Assembly (NCBI GenBank): GCA_030141605.1
Contig: JAQGDQ010000411.1
Location: 64,001-128,000 of the forward strand
Source of the DNA: Tubiluchus corallicola
Lineage: Eukaryota > Priapulida > Priapulimorpha > Priapulimorphida > Tubiluchidae
DNA: 64,000 nt
Direction of reading: 5' to 3'
Within the stretch, counting starts at the first letter, position 1, and every line of letters starts with the position of its first letter. A program made the translations under genes and the position numbers. Below the pieces are notes generated by a model that did not search any database, had not been told where the DNA came from, and was given only the letters and a program-made list of their open reading frames with translations. This document shows positions 20,557 through 32,046 of this stretch, piece by piece.

Positions 20557-21284
20557 CAGTGGCGTAGCTAATGGGGGAGCAAGCAAGGCGACCAACTGCT
20601 CCCCCTAACACATTTTTTTCACAATTGGCGCCTTTTTAAATTTTTTTTCACTTGTGGGATTGCTGAACGATCCTTTAATCTCCTAACAAACAAAGTTCTA
20701 TCTTCATTCTACAATGGGCAAGGACAGATTGTCTGGGTTAGTTTTGCTCTCCATTGAAAGGGAGTTTTGTTTTTTGCAGTGGCGTAACTAACTGGGGGGG
20801 GGGGGGGGAGCAACTGCTCCCCGATCCTTTAATCGTTTAAAACAGACAAAGTCCTACCTTCATTCTACAATGGACGAGGATAGATTGACTGGGTTCGTTT
20901 TGCTCTCCATTGAAAGAGTTGACTACTGAAGTGGAAAAATACTTTGCTATAATGAACCCAAGATGAGAGAGACTGTTGTAGTTCCTTCATGATACATTTT
21001 TCACAATGATTCATTTTGTTTTCATTTTAAGTTTAAAATTAAAACAATTAAATCACACACATTTTTATCATGTTTTGAGATTTTTGAACTTACTGTAAAA
21101 CTTTTAATTGTGTTTTAATTTGAAATACAAAATAACAATATATTACTTCCTTCAAAACTGTATCTTTCTCATGCTTTGATTTTAAACACAAAATTAGAAT
21201 GTACAATCAATGCGTTAAAAATTGTTTAGCAAGCGTTTTTTATGTGCTTGCTCCCCCTCACTTTAGAACCTGGCTACGCCCCTG
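20557..21284 (+). mobile_element. hAT-like non-autonomous element, family hAT-3, with perfect target duplication
   Basis: Ends are CAGTGGCGTAGCTA and TGGCTACGCCCCTG. The 8-mer GTATCGAT lies immediately outside both (20549-20556 and 21285-21292), a perfect hAT-length duplication. The left 220 bases are tandemly repeated: a second CAGTGGCGTAACTAACTGGG begins at 20778 and the following CGATCCTTTAATC...TCCATTGAAAG block repeats the one near 20668-20758. No transposase. It includes a G(15) run near 20795. Confidence 0.9.
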
Positions 21285-21372
21285 GTATCGATCGTTGCAT
21301 ACAGTTTGTTTGGATCATTAATTTTATTTGTTTGTCTTTGAAACTTGTGACCCACCTCGTATGTCAAATTAA

Positions 21373-21700
21373 AGCACAAGAAAACTCTTCATAAACATAA
21401 AGCTTGAAAAATTCGCTTACGTACTGCCTTTTTGCATGCAGGACTTCATCGGCAGTCACGCTGTATAAAACATGTAAATTTAAACTCCCGCGATGACCGT
21501 TAAACGCAGCCATTTTCAGGTCATTTGAAACAAGTTTAGATAACATTTTGTAAAGTTTGAAAAAATAATCAGAGCATTCGTAGCGCACTCTTCACTGGCT
21601 AAGCAAAAGCTCAAATCACTTTGTCTTGTCAATAAGATTAATAATTATTTTTGTGTGTGAATCAGTGGTGCACACTGGGATAGGGATGGAGTGCGTTTTT
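21373..21700 (-). mobile_element. TTAA-1 family element, truncated copy
   Basis: It starts right after TTAA (21369-21372) with AGCACAAGAAAAC and runs parallel to 50471 onward (ACTGCCTTTTTGCATGCAGG, then the GATGACCGTTAAACGCAGCC block). It loses similarity near 21700, so the other half is absent. Confidence 0.72.
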
Positions 21701-22199
21701 CCAGGTGGAACGAATATTTTTAACCGTTAAGAATTTTCGTTTCGAATTACCTAAGTTTTTCAAGCAGGAAAGCTTAATGCTAAGTAATGTATCTGTGTAT
21801 CAAAAGTTCTTTCTTTCCCTTTTAATAACATTTAACAACCGAGTGGAACCCAAAGACGTTGGAAACCGTGAATGAGCTCCTTTGAGACTGCGAGAGAATC
21901 ACAATGTTCGTAAACTTAGGTCTAATACTGCTGTTAGATAATTTTTTAATTATCAATATGGCAGTAGGGCATCGTGTACGTGTGAAGTGAACCGCATTCC
22001 ACATTTCACTGTCATAAGTAGAAAACCTGCATATAATATCTGGTCAAGAATCAGTGGATGAACGTGGTAATTTCATTATTAGTGGTTTTATTAACGCGTC
22101 GGACGTACGATAAAACTCAAACTTCGTGTTGCAGGTAGTTTTATCAGGTTCAATTATATAACTTCTGCATAAACGATAATTTTTACTTTGTATGTAATT
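21701..22199. other. Non-coding stretch, probably LINE 3' untranslated sequence at its right end
   Basis: No clear coding sequence. The proximity to the tail at 22300 suggests that part of it belongs to a LINE, but I see no reverse transcriptase motif. Confidence 0.3.
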
Positions 22200-22323
22200 T
22201 TTTACTCTAATATCTAATTTTATGTGATTTTTTTAGTTATAGATTTTTAACATTGTGTGCTATAGTTTAAATTGCATGTGTGTATTTATTTGTATATATA
22301 ACTTTTAACCGAAATAAACTGAT
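22200..22323 (+). mobile_element. Probable LINE 3' end leading into the (AATC)n tail
   Basis: The text TTTGTATATATAACTTTTAACCGAAATAAACTGATCAATTAATC has the AATAAA-then-short-repeat form of a CR1/L2-like LINE 3' end. The tail then expands into the long tetranucleotide tract. The coding part is not visible. Confidence 0.45.
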
Positions 22324-22795
<472 letters not shown>

Positions 22796-22799
22796 TCAA

Positions 22800-23466
22800 A
22801 ATATTAATTTATAAAATTTTGAATCTTTCGTGGGCAAAAACCTTCCCGTTGTAAATCAATAAGATTCGCTTACATGATTTATGATTTAAAGGTTTAGTGA
22901 ACGAAATTAGTGCAGAAATACAGGTTGTTCCAAAACAAACAGTACAGTTGAAAATGCGTTGAATAAATGCGAGTGAGTGTCAAGGCAAACAATATCTCAA
23001 TGTTGTTAATCATTAATCCTAGTATATAACTTAATACTAAACAGCATTAATTGTGATTTTATCTGCACAAAATTATCATTTTGGCGGTAAAATTGAACAG
23101 GTAAAAATAACACAGGTAAAAATGGCTTAGACAAACACTATACAGAATGTTGGTGCATTATTGATTATAATTCTATTTAACGAGCAAAATATGTTAAGTG
23201 TTTTGCTAGTCTATAAAATGTTGATGTATGTATGTTTTCTTGTTTGGCTTTGTTTTAATCAGACGGACATGTTTAAGATTTTTCGACCTTGGCGGAGATC
23301 TGTCTTCTACGGAGCGCCATTCTAGTTTTATTTTAGAAATCAAAAAAACTTCTGTGTCATTTTTATCTACATTCCACTTTGGCAAATATCAGCACATAAC
23401 TATTGCACTAGTTTTTTTAGAGCGCCCTGTAAACACAATTGAATCTGCAGCATGCAAAAATGATAA
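22800..23466. other. Non-coding stretch, nothing recognised
   Basis: AT-rich; short open frames only, none with splice or homology support. Confidence 0.4.
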
Positions 23467-23851
23467 AAAGCCTTTTCACAGCGATTGATGATGATCGTGA
23501 AGAGTTCAAAGGATAAGCTTACCAGGCAACGCATTTGCGTACACTTGGCAACGCCTCGCAGCCCGTACTATTGTAATACTAACAGTTTTAACAGCTAGCT
23601 AGAATCTTACCTAGTTCATTTTTTCTTGTTCCCAACCAATATTCTGCTAGTAAATCACTCTAAGCACAGAGTAATGCATAGTTAAGTAAAGTGCACGTAA
23701 AACAACTGAAGTGGCCAAACTGATGCAGCAGACGGCTTTGTTTTGCCCACACGTAATGTGACGGTTGTAGCTAAGACGCGTTGCTGTGACACACTTAACC
23801 TTTGACCTACAGTAACTGCGCGTGCGCACAACGAAACTGTGAAAAGGCTGA
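23467..23851 (+). mobile_element. Palindromic MITE family S, copy 2
   Basis: AAGCCTTTTCACAGCGATTG to ACTGTGAAAAGGCTGATT, with the same interior as 12330-12714 (AACAGCTAGCTAGAAT, CTGCTAGTAAATCACTC). The left subterminal block is mutated (GTTCAAAGGATAAG); the right one is intact (CTTAACCTTTGACCTAC). Confidence 0.85.
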
Positions 23852-24101
23852 TTCAGATGCATAATTGTATTTTTCATCACCTATGTAAGCCTACATCATC
23901 AGTACGCCCTATTCATTATTGAACAAACGAGAAAATGACTGCAAATCTTTCCAGTTGAGCATAAACATGTTGGAACTTGTCATTACTCATAGTTTTCAAC
24001 AATGCGCATGCGTCGACTGTCGCAGTCTGAAGCAAATTAATTAATGAATGTACTTACTATTGTTTAATAATACTTGCTAATTGTTTCTTATTTTTGCATA
24101 G

Positions 24102-24153
24102 AATTGTGAAGTTTTCTACATGCACGGGGGAGCTCGTGGCTAGCATGGATACG
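24102..24153 (+). CDS. Candidate start exon of an unknown gene
   Basis: TTTCTTATTTTTGCATAG (acceptor, ends 24101) and ACG|GTAAGTTTT (donor at 24154) bound 52 bases. The ATG at 24145 has a good context (AGCATGG) and continues in frame into the exon at 25752. An earlier ATG at 24120 reaches a stop after seven codons (TAG at 24141), so it would be a small upstream frame. An upstream untranslated exon is implied but not found. The joined start reads MDT then VIKGGVKKKIRKK. The product is not recognised. Confidence 0.45.
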
Positions 24154-24256
24154 GTAAGTTTTTTTTGTGTTTCTTATACATATATTCAAGTATATAGGTA
24201 CACAAGCCTTCCAAATTATGATATAATATAATATTATGTATACTGTATTATAAACA

Positions 24257-24551
24257 GTCATCATCACCATCGCCATCATCCTCGTTATCGTTATCATCAT
24301 CGACATGGTGATCATCATCACAATCGTCATCATCATCATCAACATCGTCGTCGTCGTCATGGCCATCATTATCTTCATCACCATCACCATCATCGTCGTC
24401 ATCGTCATCATCATCATCATGATCATCATCGTTGTCGTTGTCATCATCACCATTATTGCTGTCATTGTCACCATCATCGCCATCGTCATTATCATCATCA
24501 TCGTCGTCGTTGTCGTCGTCATGACCATCATCATCATCATCATCGTCAACA
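24257..24551 (+). repeat. Imperfect (CAT/CGT)n trinucleotide tract
   Basis: Runs of CATCAT, CGTCGT, CACCATC and TCATTATC about 295 bp long in the intron after the candidate start exon. The Met/Ile-rich frames across it are repeat artefacts. Confidence 0.93.
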
Positions 24552-24554
24552 TTA

Positions 24555-25006
24555 CCTTGAATAGACAGCTAATTATGAAGCTATGCTGGCATATTGTGAT
24601 GTGTCATAATAACGGAACCGATTCTGAAGGACAAAATTTGAAACAATTAAGTTGAATTAACAAAGTCGGTTCATTTTTTCATTTTTAAACGTTGTACGTA
24701 TAAGTCAGTCCTAACCATTGTACTTTTCTCCTTGAGATCACGTGATTTGAACATCGTGAAGCCCTTGTCTGTTGTCACATTGAAGCACATGGAGAGTGTA
24801 TGTGGCTTGTATTGATTGTACATGTTTTACGACACTTGCGGGACCTTAGTAATCAGTCTTATGATTTACAAGGGAGTAAATGCGACGTTATTTCGTATTA
24901 ATAAAATTATACGTCATTGTTTATTGGTTTAGCAAAATTGCACATCACAATTACAAACATCCATCAACGTTTGTTAGTTGTCAAAATTAATACTCACACG
25001 TGACAA
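24555..25006. other. Non-coding intronic stretch, nothing recognised
   Basis: AT-rich. No element boundaries are seen before the MITE at 25007. Confidence 0.35.
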
Positions 25007-25397
25007 TAAGCCTTTTCACAGTTCCAGCGATTGATGATGATCGTGAAAAGGTCAAAAGTTACGTGTACCAGACAATGCATTTGTGTACACTTGACAATGA
25101 TTCGCAGCCCATGCTATTGTAATAGTAACCGTTTTAACAGCTAGCTAGAATTTTACCTAGTTCATTTTTTCTTGTTCCCAAGCAAGATCCTGCTGATAAA
25201 TCACCCTACACATAGATTAATGTATATTTAAGCAAAGTCCACATAAAACAACTAAAGTTTACTGAACTGATGCAGCAGACGGGTTTGCTTTACTCACATG
25301 TCACCTGGCAGTTTTAGTTAACACGCGTTGCTGTGTACACCTAGGCTCTAACCTACAGGAACTGCGCGTGCGCACAACGATACTGCGAAAAAACTTA
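25007..25397 (+). mobile_element. Palindromic MITE family S, copy 3
   Basis: TAAGCCTTTTCACAGTTCCAG at the left and ACTGCGAAAAAACTTA at the right, with the family interior between. It lies in the intron between the candidate exons at 24102 and 25752. Both subterminal AGGTCA blocks are mutated here. Confidence 0.85.
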
Positions 25398-25751
25398 TTG
25401 CAAATACCAGTGCTTATTGATTAGCTGATTGTTAGGTCACAATTGCAAATCCCATTGTTGTTAGGTTGGCAAGTAGCCACACGCGAGAAAGGCAAACCAT
25501 CGTTGATTGGTTGGCAAACAGTAACACGTGATAACAGCAATTCATTCACAAAAATTTCTAAAGTTAATCATTTCTGCATGTAAAACATTTTTTTCAACTT
25601 TAGGATTAAAATAACATATGTTGATGCTCGTATTTTTGATACATACAGCGTACAACCTTTGATGTAAAGTGTAATCGATTTTGCTGATGAGCTATTATAT
25701 TTTTCTAAAAATAATATTAAAGTGTTGATGATAATTATGTTGTTTTTGTAG

Positions 25752-25847
25752 GTGATAAAAGGTGGCGTTAAGAAGAAAATTCGAAAGAAAACCATATCGG
25801 ATGGAAGCATTTCAGACAGTTCAGCTGCAAGCAGTTTCGTTCGACAG
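25752..25847 (+). CDS. Candidate second exon of the unknown gene starting at 24145
   Basis: TATGTTGTTTTTGTAG (acceptor, ends 25751) and CGACAG|GTAACG (donor at 25848) bound exactly 96 bases, 32 codons in phase 0. The translation starts VIKGGVKKKIRKKTISDGSI and ends SSFVRQ: a basic N-terminal stretch followed by a Ser-rich, likely disordered part. It reads in frame from the ATG at 24145. The following exon was not identified, so the gene may continue beyond the repeats or the assembly gap. I do not recognise the family. Confidence 0.5.
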
Positions 25848-25906
25848 GTAACGTTAGTAAAATTAAAAACAGTTCAAGCAATTCATAGCTGTCCAAATGA
25901 TGTCTT

Positions 25907-26012
25907 TAGTGTCACTGTCAATCAACCTTGTCTATAGTGTCACTGTCAATCAACCTTGCCAGTAAAGACTGTCAATCAACCTTGTTTATAGTGTCACTGT
26001 CAATCAACCTTG
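25907..26012 (+). repeat. Short tandem repeat, about 4 copies
   Basis: The core AGTGTCACTGTCAATCAACC followed by TTG(T/C) recurs at about 25908, 25937, 25965 (shortened) and 25990, just after the candidate exon at 25752. Confidence 0.8.
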
Positions 26013-26289
26013 CTGTCATTCAAATACAACGTTAAATCAGATGATAGAAGTATACTTTAAGCACACCCAGATGGCAGTCATTTATTAGTTTTACATAAAC
26101 ATTTTTGAACAATTGTACAAACTGTCACCTGAGCACCCTCGTTATGAAAAATGAACCAACTCAACATCAACAACGACACACATTAAGAAACATAGTTCTC
26201 CAATGTATGTAATTCCCATTGGAGGTTGGAAGAACGCAAACGTAACACTGACTTTACCAAATATGTTTCTCTATACTGCAGAGCCCACA

Positions 26290-26400
26290 TTATGCATTTT
26301 ATTATGCTGGATGTGGTACACAACAAGGACCCACTCTAGGACCACTGCTTTTTCTTATCTACATGAATGGCCTACCTTTTATTACTGGCAGCTTGAGCAG
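26290..26400 (+). pseudogene. LINE reverse transcriptase fragment, motif B region
   Basis: One frame reads QQGPTLGPLLFLIYMNGLP at about 26321-26379, matching the QGSxLxPLLFxxYINDLP block found in CR1, Jockey and RTE reverse transcriptases. Nothing else of the enzyme is clear on either side. Confidence 0.75.
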
Positions 26401-26674
26401 GAATTGCTACTTGTATCAGTACAACGAAACTTTGAGAAATGTAGGCTTAAGCTTTTGCGATCTGACGATAACGGACTCCTTATTTACCAAGGAGCAGCTT
26501 ACGTTTCTTATCTTTGTATCGTAGTCTTCTTTCCAGGGTGCCTTTGGAAATCCTGTCAGAGATCAATTTAAAGTATGACAATTTGTAAAATAATTCACAA
26601 CATTGTTAATTTTTTTATTTCCACTATTTTTTCAAAGTTTGTTTCATTAACTGTAATTGTAATCTATTTTTGTA

Positions 26675-26819
26675 GGCATGAGAAAATAATACGAACTAAA
26701 ATGAAAGAGAATTTAAATGAACAAATTGCTGTCACGGCTGAATGTATAGTAATTGTATGTGGAAATGGATGTGTGACCATCAGAAAAGGACCTTTGCTAG
26801 TTCAGTGTTCTAGGTTCTA
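26675..26819 (+). CDS. Weak candidate exon or chance frame
   Basis: After a TAATCTATTTTTGTAG acceptor-like tract (ends 26675) a frame runs HEKIIRTKMKENLNEQIAVT to a TAG at 26817. Its phase does not join directly to the donor at 25848 (phase 0 meets a stop at once), so another exon would be needed. No AATAAA follows soon. The product is unknown and it may well be chance. Confidence 0.18.
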
Positions 26820-27344
26820 GTCCCGTTACAATCACTTAATTTTAATTATCTAAATTCTTATCCGCATGCTATTAAAACACTGCATATTGTTATTCTGTAG
26901 CTGCTGTAAAGTAAGTAATTCAAGATTACGCAACCATCTAATGGAGATCTTGCAGTAATGGAACCAGTAACTATGTCCAATGGCTTCACGTGCGTTATTA
27001 CTTGGCTTCACGTGCATCGCGGCTTGTCCACAGTCATTGCAATCAATATTAACGAAATGCTACATATTACGAAGACTCATTATACAGAAATGTTTGCATG
27101 TAGGTGTACGTACACACTCACTAAGGTTAGCTTATTGGCAGTCGGCGCGTCTGTTCGGTTTAGAGTTCACCGTCCGCGCATGCGCACAAGATAGCTCGCG
27201 GGCATTGCGGGGGATGAATTCGAAAGCCGTTGGTGTGAATAATTTATCTGCATTACTATACAAGGACATTACGAAGAATTGCTATAATGGCAATATTTTT
27301 AATTACTCGCGCGCGATGGAAACAATTTCTGTAAAATTGATTGC
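26820..27344. other. Non-coding stretch, nothing recognised
   Basis: Mixed composition, with a GC-richer patch at 27120-27210. Open frames here lack any support. Confidence 0.35.
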
Positions 27345-28212
27345 CAATGGAGAAATGGCAATGAAAATGATAGCCAGCGACCACTATAAAATTGATTGAC
27401 AATGGAGAAAACAATGGCAATGAAAATGATAGCCAGCGACCACTATAAAATTGATTGACAATGGAGAAAACAATGGCAATGAAAATGATAGCCAGCGACC
27501 ACTATAAAATTGATTGACAATGGAGAAAACAATGGCAATGAAAATAATAGCCAGCGACCACTATAAAACTGATTGACAATGGAGAAAACAATGGCAATGA
27601 AAATAATAGCCAGCGACCTCTATGAAATTGATTGACTATGGAGAAAACAATGGCAATGAAAATAATAGCCAGCGACCACTATAAAATCGATTGACAATGG
27701 AGAAAACAATGGCAATGAAAATAATAGCCAGCGACCACTATAAAACAGATTGATAATGGAGAAAACAATGGCAATGAAAATGATAGCCAGCGATCACTAT
27801 AAAACAGATTGATAATGGAGAAAACAATGGCAATGAAAATGATAGCCAGCGATCACTATAAAACAGATTGATAATGGAGAAAACAATGGCAATGAAAATA
27901 ATAGCCAGCGACAACTATAAAATTGATTGACAATGGAGAAAACAATGGCAATGAAAATAATAGCCAGCGACCACTATAAAACTGATTGACAATGGAGAAA
28001 ACAATGGCAATGAAAATAATAGCCAGCGACCACTATAAAATTGATTGACAATGGAGAAAACAATGGCAATGAAAATAATAGCCAGCGACCACTATTAAAC
28101 TGATTGACAATGGAGAAAACAATGGCAATGAAAATAATAGCCAGCGACCACTATAAAACTGATTGACAATGGAGAAAACAATGGCAATGAAAATAATAGC
28201 CAGCGACCACTT
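27345..28212 (+). repeat. 59-bp minisatellite, about 14 copies
   Basis: The unit contains AATAGCCAGCGACCACTATA, then AAATTGATTGACAATGGAGA and AAACAATGGCAATGAAA. The first unit at 27330-27368 is shorter and lacks one ACAATGG step. Variants (AAACAGATTGATAATGG) cluster at 27740-27890, showing local spread of a mutation. Confidence 0.95.
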
Positions 28213-28224
28213 AAGCAAGGACGT

Positions 28225-28310
28225 GGTTTTTACTCAGACAGACACAAACATTTGCAACGTTTCGACCAGTTATAGTCATGAGTAGGGAAACAATTCCACC
28301 TAAATAAAAA
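28225..28310 (-). other. Motif resembling the hammerhead-containing repeat of Penelope-like elements
   Basis: On the minus strand the sequence ...CTCATGACTATAACTGGTC|GAAACGTTGC resembles the CTGATGA - stem II - GAAAC core. GACTA / TGGTC could form stem II with a TAAC loop. The first core block is mutated (CTCATGA rather than CTGATGA). It lies straight after the 59-bp array. An active ribozyme is not claimed. Confidence 0.3.
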
Positions 28311-28544
28311 TACAGTGTATAAAAATGATAAAAATCAACTCTGTGAGAAACAAACAAGACTAATGCTAAATTGTAAACTTACATATTGAGCAATATAAAG
28401 CTAAACGACAGGAAAAAAGTTATTTGTTACTTCAACCTCCCTGATTAATACCTGTGGGTGGTGCTAAGAGAAACCTTTGCACCAAACATTTCTACGAATT
28501 TCTATGGAATTTTTGTATCCAGTTTTCAATGCAGAAACGTTAAA
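28311..28544. other. Non-coding stretch, nothing recognised
   Basis: AT-rich spacer. Confidence 0.35.
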
Positions 28545-28660
28545 AGCTCATGTACACGTCTGGATTTGAACCACAAACCTGTGGCTTACAAAACTGCATC
28601 CTGAAGGTCAAGAAGTTGTTGAACACTGGAATTCTGGAACACTAGTGGAATTGACTATTT
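28545..28660 (-). mobile_element. Possible tRNA-derived SINE fragment
   Basis: On the minus strand TGTGGTTCAAATCCAGAC contains a good pol III B box (GGTTCAAATCC). It is preceded by GTAAGCCACAGG and CTTGACCTTCAGGATGCAG, in the manner of tRNA-derived SINE heads. No clear A box was found, and a cloverleaf cannot be drawn. Confidence 0.3.
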
Positions 28661-29338
28661 CTCAAAAGTTCACTTCATGATGGCGAGTGCAATTTTATTA
28701 AAGTTTTACAACCCGTTTCTAGCTGGAATTTCACGAACAAACAAAAACATTCAATTATTCATTCACTGATTGCCTTTATGAGTGCACTTTAGCTATGCGA
28801 CGTAGCTGCGCAATTTATAAATAATGAAAACTGTCCATATGCTAGGAGAAAATATCGATACGTTTTATCTGTCAGCAGGGTAATGCACGGTTAGCTATTT
28901 AAAACTGCTGTGCTGCTATCAGAGAAACCCTCGGAAGAACGTGTGAAAGTAATAAGAACCGTGGAATGATTCACTGCAACCATTAAAGCTTAAATCATCG
29001 TTTCCTATACGTGCTTACACAGTAAAATGTCAGAAATAACAAGTGTAGGGGTGATGGTGATCTTTTACCTGCCAATATGTAAGAGCAATGAAACCCTTTT
29101 CAGCACACAAAATCGAACGAAGTACATCGAGATGTGAATGGATAAGCAGGTATTTGAAGTGTCAGAAATGATACCAACACACCTGTATATGTACCTGTAA
29201 TTGTCAGAGCAAATAACCACCAGCAAGACAATAGTGTCTGTGAAGCCATGTTTTTTGGCAATTTTGTGCCACCTTTCTGCAGAAATGAAACCAGCATGTA
29301 GCTCATATAGTGAAATACAGAACTGGTGGTGGTCTTGC
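28661..29338. other. Non-coding stretch before the assembly gap, nothing recognised
   Basis: No gene or repeat family is evident. Confidence 0.35.
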
Positions 29339-29641
29339 NNNNNNNNNNNNNNNNNNNNNNNNNNNNNNNNNNNNNNNNNNNNNNNNNNNNNNNNNNNNNN
29401 NNNNNNNNNNNNNNNNNNNNNNNNNNNNNNNNNNNNNNNNNNNNNNNNNNNNNNNNNNNNNNNNNNNNNNNNNNNNNNNNNNNNNNNNNNNNNNNNNNNN
29501 NNNNNNNNNNNNNNNNNNNNNNNNNNNNNNNNNNNNNNNNNNNNNNNNNNNNNNNNNNNNNNNNNNNNNNNNNNNNNNNNNNNNNNNNNNNNNNNNNNNN
29601 NNNNNNNNNNNNNNNNNNNNNNNNNNNNNNNNNNNNNNNNN
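29339..29641. other. Assembly gap (303 N)
   Basis: A run of N interrupts the left side of the 60-bp tandem array, so the start of that array and its true length are unknown. Confidence 1.
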
Positions 29642-32046
29642 TGTTTCTTTATTGTGAAATTCTTTACTAAGAGCCTTTCTCTGCTAACTAAATGTTCACC
29701 ATGTTTCTTTTTTGTGAAATTCTTTACTAAGAGCCTTTCTCTGCTAACTAAATGTTCACCATGTTTCTTTACTGTGAAATTCTTGACTAAGAGCCTTTCT
29801 CTGCTAACTAAATGTTCACCATATTTCTTTATTGTGAAATTCTTTACTAAGAGCCTTTCTCTGCTAACTAAATGTTCACCATGTTTCTTTATTGTGAAAT
29901 TCTTTACTAAGAGCCTTTCTCTGCTAACTAAATGTTCACCATGTTTCTTTATTGTGAAATTCTTTACTAAGAGCCTTTCTCTGCTAACTAAATGTTCACC
30001 ATGTTTCTTTACTGTGAAATTCTTTACTAAGAGCCTTTCTCTGCTAACTAAATGTTCACCATGTTTCTTTATTGTGAAATTCTTTACTAAGAGCCTTACT
30101 AAGTCTGAAGCTGAATGTTCACCATGTTTCTTTATTGTGAAATTCTTTACTAAGAGCCTTTCTCTGTCAACTAAATGTTCACCATGTTTTTTTATTGTGA
30201 AATTCTTTACTAAGAGCCTTTCTCTGCTAACTAAATGTTCACCATATTTCTTTACTGTGAAATTCTTTACTAAGAGCCTTTCTCTGTCAACTAAATGTTC
30301 ACCTTGTTTCTTTATTGTGAAATTCCTTACTAAGAGCCTTTCTCTGCTAACTAAATGTTCACCTTGTTTCTTTATTGTGAAATTCTTTACTAAGAGCCTT
30401 TCTCTGCTAACTAAATGTTCACCTTGTTTCTTTATTGTGAAATTCTTTACTAAGAGCCTTACTAAGTCTGAAGCTGAATGTTCACCATGTTTCTTTATTG
30501 TGAAATTCTTTACTAAGAGCCTTTCTCTGTCAACTAAATGTTCACCATGTTTCTTTATTGTGAAATTCCTTACTAAGAGCCTTTCTCTGCTAACTAAATG
30601 TTCACCATGTTTCTTTACTGTGAAATTCTTTACTAAGAGCCTTTCTCTGCTAACTAAATGTTCACCATGTTTCTTTATTGTGAAATTCTTTACTAAGAGC
30701 CTTACTAAGTCTGAAGCTGAATGTTCACCATGTTTCTTTATTGTGAAATTCTTTACTAAGAGCCTTTCTCTGTCAACTAAATGTTCACCATGTTTCTTTA
30801 TTGTGAAATTCTTTACTAAGAGCCTTTCTCTGCTAACTAAATGTTCACCATATTTCTTTACTGTGAAATTCTTTACTAAGAGCCTTTCTCTGTCAACTAA
30901 ATGTTCACCATATTTCTTTACCGTGAAATTCTTGACTAAGAGCCTTTCTATGCTAACTAAATGTTCACCTTGTTTCTTTATTGTGAAATTCTTTACTAAG
31001 AGCCTTTCTCTGCTGACTAAATGTTCACCATGTTTCTTTATTGTGAAATTCTTTACTAAGAGCCTTTCTCTGCTAACTAAATGTTCACCTTGTTTCTTTA
31101 TTGTGAAATTCTTTACTAAGAGCCTTTCTCTGCTAACTAAATGTTCACCATGTTTCTTTACTGAAATTCCTTACTAAGAGCCTTTCTCTGCTAACTAAAT
31201 ATTCACCATGTTTCTTTATTGTGAAATTCTTTACTAAGAGCCTTTCTCTGCTAACTAAATGTTCACCTTGTTTCTTTATTGTGAAATTCTTTACTAAGAG
31301 CCTTTCTCTGCTAACTAAATGTTCACCATGTTTCTTTATTGTGAAATTCTTTACTAAGAGCCTTTCTCTGCTAACTAAATGTTCACCATGTTTCTTTACT
31401 GTGAAATTCTTTACTAGGAGCCTTTCTCTGTCAACCAAATGTTCACCTTGTTTCTTTATTGTGAAATTCTTTACTAAGAGCCTTTCTCTGCTAACTAAAT
31501 GTTCACCTTGTTTCTTTATTGTGAAATTCTTTACTAAGAGCCTTACTAAGTCTGAAGCTGAATGTTCACCATGTTTCTTTATTGTGAAATTCTTTACTAA
31601 GAGCCTTTCTCTGTCAACTAAATGTTCACCATGTTTCTTTATTGTGAAATTCTTTACTAAGAGCCTTTCTCTGCTAACTAAATGTTCACCATGTTTCTTT
31701 ATTGTGAAATTCTTTACTAAGAGCCTTTCTCTGCTAACTAAATGTTCACCATGTTTCTTTATTGTGAAATTCTTTACTAAGAGCCTTTCTCTGCTAACTA
31801 AATGTTCACCATGTTTCTTTATTGTGAAATTCTTTACTAAGAGCCTTTCTCTGCTAACTAAATGTTCACCATGTTTCTTTACTGTGAAATTCCTTACTAA
31901 GAGCCTTTCTCTGCTAACTAAATATTCACCATGTTTCTTTATTGTGAAATTCTTTACTAAGAGCCTTTCTCTGCTAACTAAATGTTAACCATGTTTCTTT
32001 ATTGTGAAATTCTTTACTAAAAGCCTTACTAAGTCTGAAGCTGAAT
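29642..32046 (+). repeat. 60/63-bp minisatellite, about 40 copies visible
   Basis: The standard unit begins TGTTTCTTTATTGTGAAATT and ends CTCTGCTAACTAAATGTTCA plus CCA. A 63-bp variant, with ACTAAGTCTGAAGCTG in place of TCTCTGCTAACTA, appears five times (near 30100, 30460, 30705, 31545 and at the right edge, 32025). Four of the five are followed directly by a unit with CTGTCAACT instead of CTGCTAACT. The unit lengths keep one frame open on each strand. A 2-base loss at about 31162 breaks it. Confidence 0.97.

Noticed and set aside
24088-24655. Met/Thr-rich and Ile/Val-rich frames
   Set aside because: Translations of a CAT/CGT trinucleotide tract in an intron.
26203-26571. 122-codon protein-like frame MYVIPIGGWKNANVT...
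   Set aside because: The real signal in this interval is a reverse transcriptase motif in a different frame; this frame is a shadow.
29201-31988. Long forward open frames of 658 and 255 codons (CFFIVKFFTKSLSLLTKCSP repeats)
   Set aside because: They run through the assembly gap and exist because the tandem unit is 60 or 63 bp without a stop in that frame. No splice sites or domain.
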